Position numbers and translations under genes: made by a program. From NCBI RefSeq assembly GCF_000373625.1, contig NZ_KB891997.1:124001-188000 (forward strand): a stretch of 64,000 nucleotides of DNA. Reading direction: 5' to 3'. Shown in pieces: positions 60,946 through 64,000 of this stretch. The notes below the pieces were generated by a model. That model had not been told where the DNA came from and searched no databases. It saw only the letters and a program-made list of their open reading frames with translations. The number at the start of each line of letters is the position of its first letter. The stretch's first letter is position 1. The DNA comes from Streptomyces sp. LaPpAH-108. GTDB lineage: Bacteria > Actinomycetota > Actinomycetes > Streptomycetales > Streptomycetaceae.

Positions 60946-61096
60946 ACCGGCCGCCGCGCGACCGCCGACCTACCCGTTCGCCGTCCGTCCGTGACCGTAT
61001 GGGCGCCTCTGGTGACCGATTTTTTCCCGGCCACGAGCCACCCTGCCATCGGCCACTTGCCACCTGTTACCGACCTTCGGGCCCTTCGGCCCCTGG

Positions 61097-62479
61097 TCAC
61101 CCCCAGGTCGCCGAGTAGTACCGCTGATACGCCCGCCGCTCCTGCTCCGAGCGGATGTAGCGCGCCGCGAACAGGGCGATGAGGCTGCCCGCCATGATCA
61201 GCAGGCCGGGGCCCACATTGCGGGTGTCGGTGAGGCGGGCCAGCAGCGTACGGCCCTCGGCGATGCCGCTCACCGGGGCAGAGGAGCCGGGTGCCGCCGC
61301 GCTCGGGGCCACCGTGCTCTGCGGGGCGGCGGACGGCGCGGGCGAGGGGTTCTGGCCGCCCCCGGCCCCCGCACCGGCGCCGGAGGTGATCAGGCGGACG
61401 TTCAGCGCCGCCATCGCCTTCGTCAGCGGCTGGAAGAACGTCGTACCGCCCGACGTGCAGTCGCCACTGCCGCCCGAGGTGACACCCAGCGCCACCCCCT
61501 CGGAGAACAACGGGCCGCCACTGTCGCCGGGTTCGGCGCACACGTTCGTCTCGATCAGCCCGGTGACGGTGCCCTCGGGGTAGTTCACGGTCGCGTTGAG
61601 CGCGGTCACCTGGCCGTCGTGCAGCCCGCTGGTGCTGCCGCTGCGGAACACCCGCTGCCCCACGGTGGCATCGCCCGCGCCGGTGATCCGTACACCCTTG
61701 CCGCCGCCGACCGCGACCACGTCGGCCCCCGCCCCGGCCTTGCCCGAGTCGTACTGCACGAGCGAGAAGTCGGCGCCGGGGAAGTTGCTGTTCACCGTCG
61801 CGCCGAGCTGTTTGTCGCCCTGGTTGTCCGCGAACCAGATGGAGCCGGTCGGGCCGCAGTGGCCGGCCGTGAGGATGAAGTCCCGTTGCCCGTTGGTCAC
61901 GTTGAACCCCGCCGAGCAGCGGCCACTGGTGGAAAGGATCGGCTGCGCGCCGTTCAGCCGGGTGGTGAACGTGCCCTTCGACCGCTCCATGGTGACGAAG
62001 TCCCCGATGCGCGAGGCGACTTGGGTCATCTTCGTCCAGTCCCCCGAGGACACCGTGCTGTCCGCCCGCACCACGACCCGGTTGGTGCGGTAGTCCACCG
62101 CCCACGCGGTGCCCGCCACCCGGGGCGCCGAACGCAGCGTCGCCGTGGCCGACTTCAGCTCGTTCATGCTGTGGCCCACCCGCTTGGGCTCGGCGCCCGC
62201 CTGCCGCACTTCCCGCGCGGCCTTCGCGTCGGTCACCGCGACGACCGGGCGCCCGTCGGCGCCGATCCAGCTGCCCGCCGAGCGCGCCGTGCCCAGCTTC
62301 GCCGTCAGCGCGGAGCCGGTCTCCCCGGCGGTGCCCGCCGTGCTCAGCGGGGTCGCGGGGGCCTGCGGCGGCTCGCTCGCCATGGCCGCCTGCGTCACCA
62401 TCGCGCCTCCCAGAAGGAGTCCGCCGACGGCCGCCAGCCGTGTCACTCGCCGGACGACCCGCCGTCGTGCGTGCCTCAT
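61097..62479 (-). CDS. S1-family serine protease with C-terminal membrane anchor
   Basis: A 460-residue exported protease. After the signal peptide (about 1-34) and a propeptide-like region comes a catalytic domain with His in LTAGHCG, Asp in GADFSLVQYD and Ser in AEPGDSGGPLF, closely similar in pattern to the protease at 37.6 kb. A Ser/Pro/Ala linker is followed by a membrane helix (GPGLLIMAGSLIALFAARYI, about residues 425-444) and a short basic cytoplasmic tail. It is thus tethered to the outer face of the membrane. The ATG at 62477-62479 follows no strong ribosome site but begins a normal signal peptide. Confidence 0.92.
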   Translation of the reverse strand: MRHARRRVVRRVTRLAAVGGLLLGGAMVTQAAMASEPPQAPATPLSTAGTAGETGSALTAKLGTARSAGSWIGADGRPVVAVTDAKAAREVRQAGAEPKRVGHSMNELKSATATLRSAPRVAGTAWAVDYRTNRVVVRADSTVSSGDWTKMTQVASRIGDFVTMERSKGTFTTRLNGAQPILSTSGRCSAGFNVTNGQRDFILTAGHCGPTGSIWFADNQGDKQLGATVNSNFPGADFSLVQYDSGKAGAGADVVAVGGGKGVRITGAGDATVGQRVFRSGSTSGLHDGQVTALNATVNYPEGTVTGLIETNVCAEPGDSGGPLFSEGVALGVTSGGSGDCTSGGTTFFQPLTKAMAALNVRLITSGAGAGAGGGQNPSPAPSAAPQSTVAPSAAAPGSSAPVSGIAEGRTLLARLTDTRNVGPGLLIMAGSLIALFAARYIRSEQERRAYQRYYSATWG

Positions 62480-62546
62480 GCCTGACTCCCGAAACCCCGA
62501 GCGCGCGACACCCCGGCCGGGCGTCGCGGGGCCCTCCGGTCGATGA

Positions 62547-62582
62547 GCGCCCGCCCCTGAGTACGTGGGGCGGGGCGGGCGC
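62547..62582 (-). terminator. Hairpin after the methyltransferase gene
   Basis: An 11-bp perfect inverted repeat (GCGCCCGCCCC at 62547-62557 with GGGGCGGGCGC at 62572-62582, 14-nt loop) lies about 85 bp beyond the methyltransferase stop and before the protease start on the minus strand. A probable terminator without a T-run. Confidence 0.5.
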
Positions 62583-62664
62583 GTTCAGCGACCGTCGCGA
62601 TCTTCCGGCGGCTTTCGCGGATTCCGTTTTCCCTTGCGGGCGGGGCGAGTTCGTGCGGGCCGGG

Positions 62665-63495
62665 TCAGTTCTTGCGGGCCACCCCGCCGAACATCGCGAC
62701 CTCCTCCGGCTCGTCCCCGGCCGCCGCCTCCGGGCGCCAGCGCGAGCAGGAGACGACACCCGGCTCCAGCAGGTCGAGACCGTCGAAGAAGCGGGTCACG
62801 TCCTCGGGCGTGCGCTGGGTGAGCTTCGGCGTCCCGTGCTCGTTCCAGAACGCGACCGCCTCGTCCACGTCCGGCATCGACGGGCTGGTGATGGTGTGCG
62901 AGAGCACGAGATGGCTTCCGGCGGGCAGCCGCTCGGTCAACTGCCGCACCAGGCCGTACGGGTCCTCGTCGTCGCCGATGAAAATGACCACGCCGAGCAG
63001 GATCAGCGCCACCGGCTCGCTGAAGTCCAGGGTCTTCGCGGCGTGTTCGAAGATCGCGTCGATGTTGCGCAGATCCTCGTCCAGATAGTCGGTACGGCCC
63101 TCGGGCGTGCTGGTCAGCAGGGCGCGGGCGTGCGCGAGGACCAGCGGGTCGTTGTCGACGTAGACGATCCGGGCGTCCGGGGCGAGCCGCTGGGCGACCT
63201 CGTGCGTGTTGTCGGCGGTGGGCAGCCCGGTGCCGATGTCCAGGAACTGGCGTATGCCCGCCTCCTGCACCAGATGGCGTACGGCACGGCCGAGGAACAG
63301 CCGGTCGGCGCGGGCGTACTCCCCGATGCCCGGGTGGAGTTGGCGGATCTGGTCGCCCGCCGCGCGGTCCACCTCGTAGTTGTCCTTGCCGCCGAGCCAG
63401 TAGTTCCAGATCCGGGCGGTGTGCGGCTGGCCGGTGTTGATGCGGGCGCGCAGCGACTCGGCGACATCGTTGGCGGCGGCCGGGTTGTCGGTCAC
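62665..63495 (-). CDS. SAM-dependent methyltransferase (DUF574 / Methyltransf_19)
   Basis: A 276-residue protein of the actinobacterial DUF574 family, numerous in Streptomyces and often near regulatory genes. The conserved ARIWNYWLGGKDNYEVDRAA segment, SAM motif IRQFLDIGTGLPTADNTHEV and YVDNDPLVLAHARALL are all present. The GTG at 63493-63495 has AGGAGC upstream; starting earlier would add an unconserved leader. Substrate is not known. Confidence 0.9.
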   Translation of the reverse strand: MTDNPAAANDVAESLRARINTGQPHTARIWNYWLGGKDNYEVDRAAGDQIRQLHPGIGEYARADRLFLGRAVRHLVQEAGIRQFLDIGTGLPTADNTHEVAQRLAPDARIVYVDNDPLVLAHARALLTSTPEGRTDYLDEDLRNIDAIFEHAAKTLDFSEPVALILLGVVIFIGDDEDPYGLVRQLTERLPAGSHLVLSHTITSPSMPDVDEAVAFWNEHGTPKLTQRTPEDVTRFFDGLDLLEPGVVSCSRWRPEAAAGDEPEEVAMFGGVARKN

Positions 63496-63674
63496 GTGGG
63501 TCAGCTCCTGAGGGCCTTGGGGGAGTGGGGTCTTGAGCGGTGCACGGGTCAAGACGCAATCTAGACGCAGGAGTTGATCCCCATCGCTGGTCCCGCCCAT
63601 TCCACCGCCTCCTCCGTGCGGTGCGGCCTCTCCGTGCCGGGCCCCGCCGTGCTGCCGGACGCCGGGCCGCCTCC

Positions 63675-63680
63675 TAGACT
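63675..63680 (+). promoter_or_regulatory. Candidate -10 of a leaderless transcript
   Basis: TAGACT ends six bases before the ATG at 63687 with no ribosome site between, the pattern expected of a leaderless mRNA. A -35 box was not clear. Confidence 0.5.
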
Positions 63681-63686
63681 GCGGAC

Positions 63687-64000
63687 ATGGACGACACGCT
63701 CCTGACCCGGCTCGGCACGGGCAAATACCTGCTGGTCACCAGCTACCGCAAGAACGGCACGCCCGTTCCCACCCCGGTCTGGGTGGTGCGCGACGGCGAC
63801 GCCCTCGGAGTGTGGACGACCGCCGACAGCTGGAAGGTCAAGCGCATCCGCCGCCGCGCCGATGTGCTCGTCGGCCCCTGTGACATGCGCGGACGCCCGA
63901 CCGGCGAGCCGGTACCGGCCACCGCGGAGATCACCGACGCCGGTACCACGGCCCGCTACCGCTCCCTGATCGCCCGCAAGTACGGCATCGTCGGCCGCCT
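63687..64000 (+). CDS. PPOX-class F420/FMN-dependent enzyme (partial)
   Basis: The first 104 residues of a split-barrel flavoprotein that runs off the right edge. The pattern GTGKYLLVTSYRKNGTPVPT, PVWVVRDGDALGVWT and SWKVKRIRRRADVLVGPCD is typical of the PPOX class, small F420- or FMN-dependent reductases. The natural start is ATG 63687 (MDDTLLTRLG). The C-terminal half is missing, so no further assignment is possible. Confidence 0.85.
   Translation, partial: MDDTLLTRLGTGKYLLVTSYRKNGTPVPTPVWVVRDGDALGVWTTADSWKVKRIRRRADVLVGPCDMRGRPTGEPVPATAEITDAGTTARYRSLIARKYGIVGR

Overview
The window is high-GC, actinobacterial chromosome, almost certainly Streptomyces. The evidence is very high G+C at third codon positions, frequent GTG/TTG starts, mycothiol-dependent detoxification, a Streptomyces subtilisin inhibitor, a SapB/AmfS (ram) aerial-hypha lanthipeptide locus, an AfsR/SARP regulator, several SpoIIE-type phosphatases and apparent leaderless mRNAs. 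No rRNA, tRNA, CRISPR array, insertion sequence or prophage was seen.

Layout. 1-5.5 kb: start of a STAS anti-sigma antagonist with a TTA codon, DUF4235 membrane protein, CDF metal transporter, F420-type oxidoreductase, a cytochrome P450 with its ferredoxin, a flavoprotein and a GH114 lipoprotein. 5.6-13.6 kb: aldo/keto reductase, an ECF-sigma/zinc-finger/membrane/ricin-lectin fusion, universal stress protein, ArsB-like permease, DUF4232 lipoprotein, and a membrane Ser/Thr kinase divergent from an ECF sigma factor. 13.7-22.2 kb: PAS-GAF-SpoIIE-ATPase phosphatase, Tat lipoprotein multicopper oxidase, a ribbon-helix-helix/Fic-like toxin-antitoxin pair, a second sigma/lectin fusion and a lactate 2-monooxygenase-like enzyme. 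22.3-30.5 kb: AfsR-like regulator, DrrA/DrrB-type ABC transporter, NCS1 transporter plus cyclase operon, and an SSI-type inhibitor with P1 arginine.

30.7-36.9 kb is a complete NHLM-type bacteriocin export cassette: double-glycine precursor, HlyD-like adaptor, peptidase-containing ABC transporter and a second ABC transporter. The predicted core has no cysteine, and no modifying enzyme is adjacent. 37.6-39 kb carries a secreted streptogrisin-like protease. 39.1-51.4 kb holds the ram locus (ramC, ramS, ramA, ramB, with convergent ramR) between two SpoIIE phosphatase genes, one of them split by a single-base frameshift. ramS is only 37 codons and its product has two perfect SxxSxxxC motifs.

51.4-64 kb is mostly housekeeping and stress functions: isochorismatase-fold protein lacking the usual cysteine, MarR regulator, two zinc alcohol dehydrogenases (one MscR-like, overlapping a metallo-beta-lactamase-fold gene), acyltransferase, SDR, L,D-transpeptidase, a membrane-anchored S1 protease, a SAM methyltransferase and the start of an F420/FMN split-barrel enzyme. 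A 0.74-kb GC-rich stretch at 54.2-54.9 kb holds tandem repeats and no credible gene.

Two peptide-secretion systems lie within 18 kb of each other, and both have a hairpin directly after the precursor gene that could set precursor-to-transporter ratios. Nearby are an inhibitor, a secreted protease and sensory phosphatases, consistent with a region devoted to development and extracellular products.
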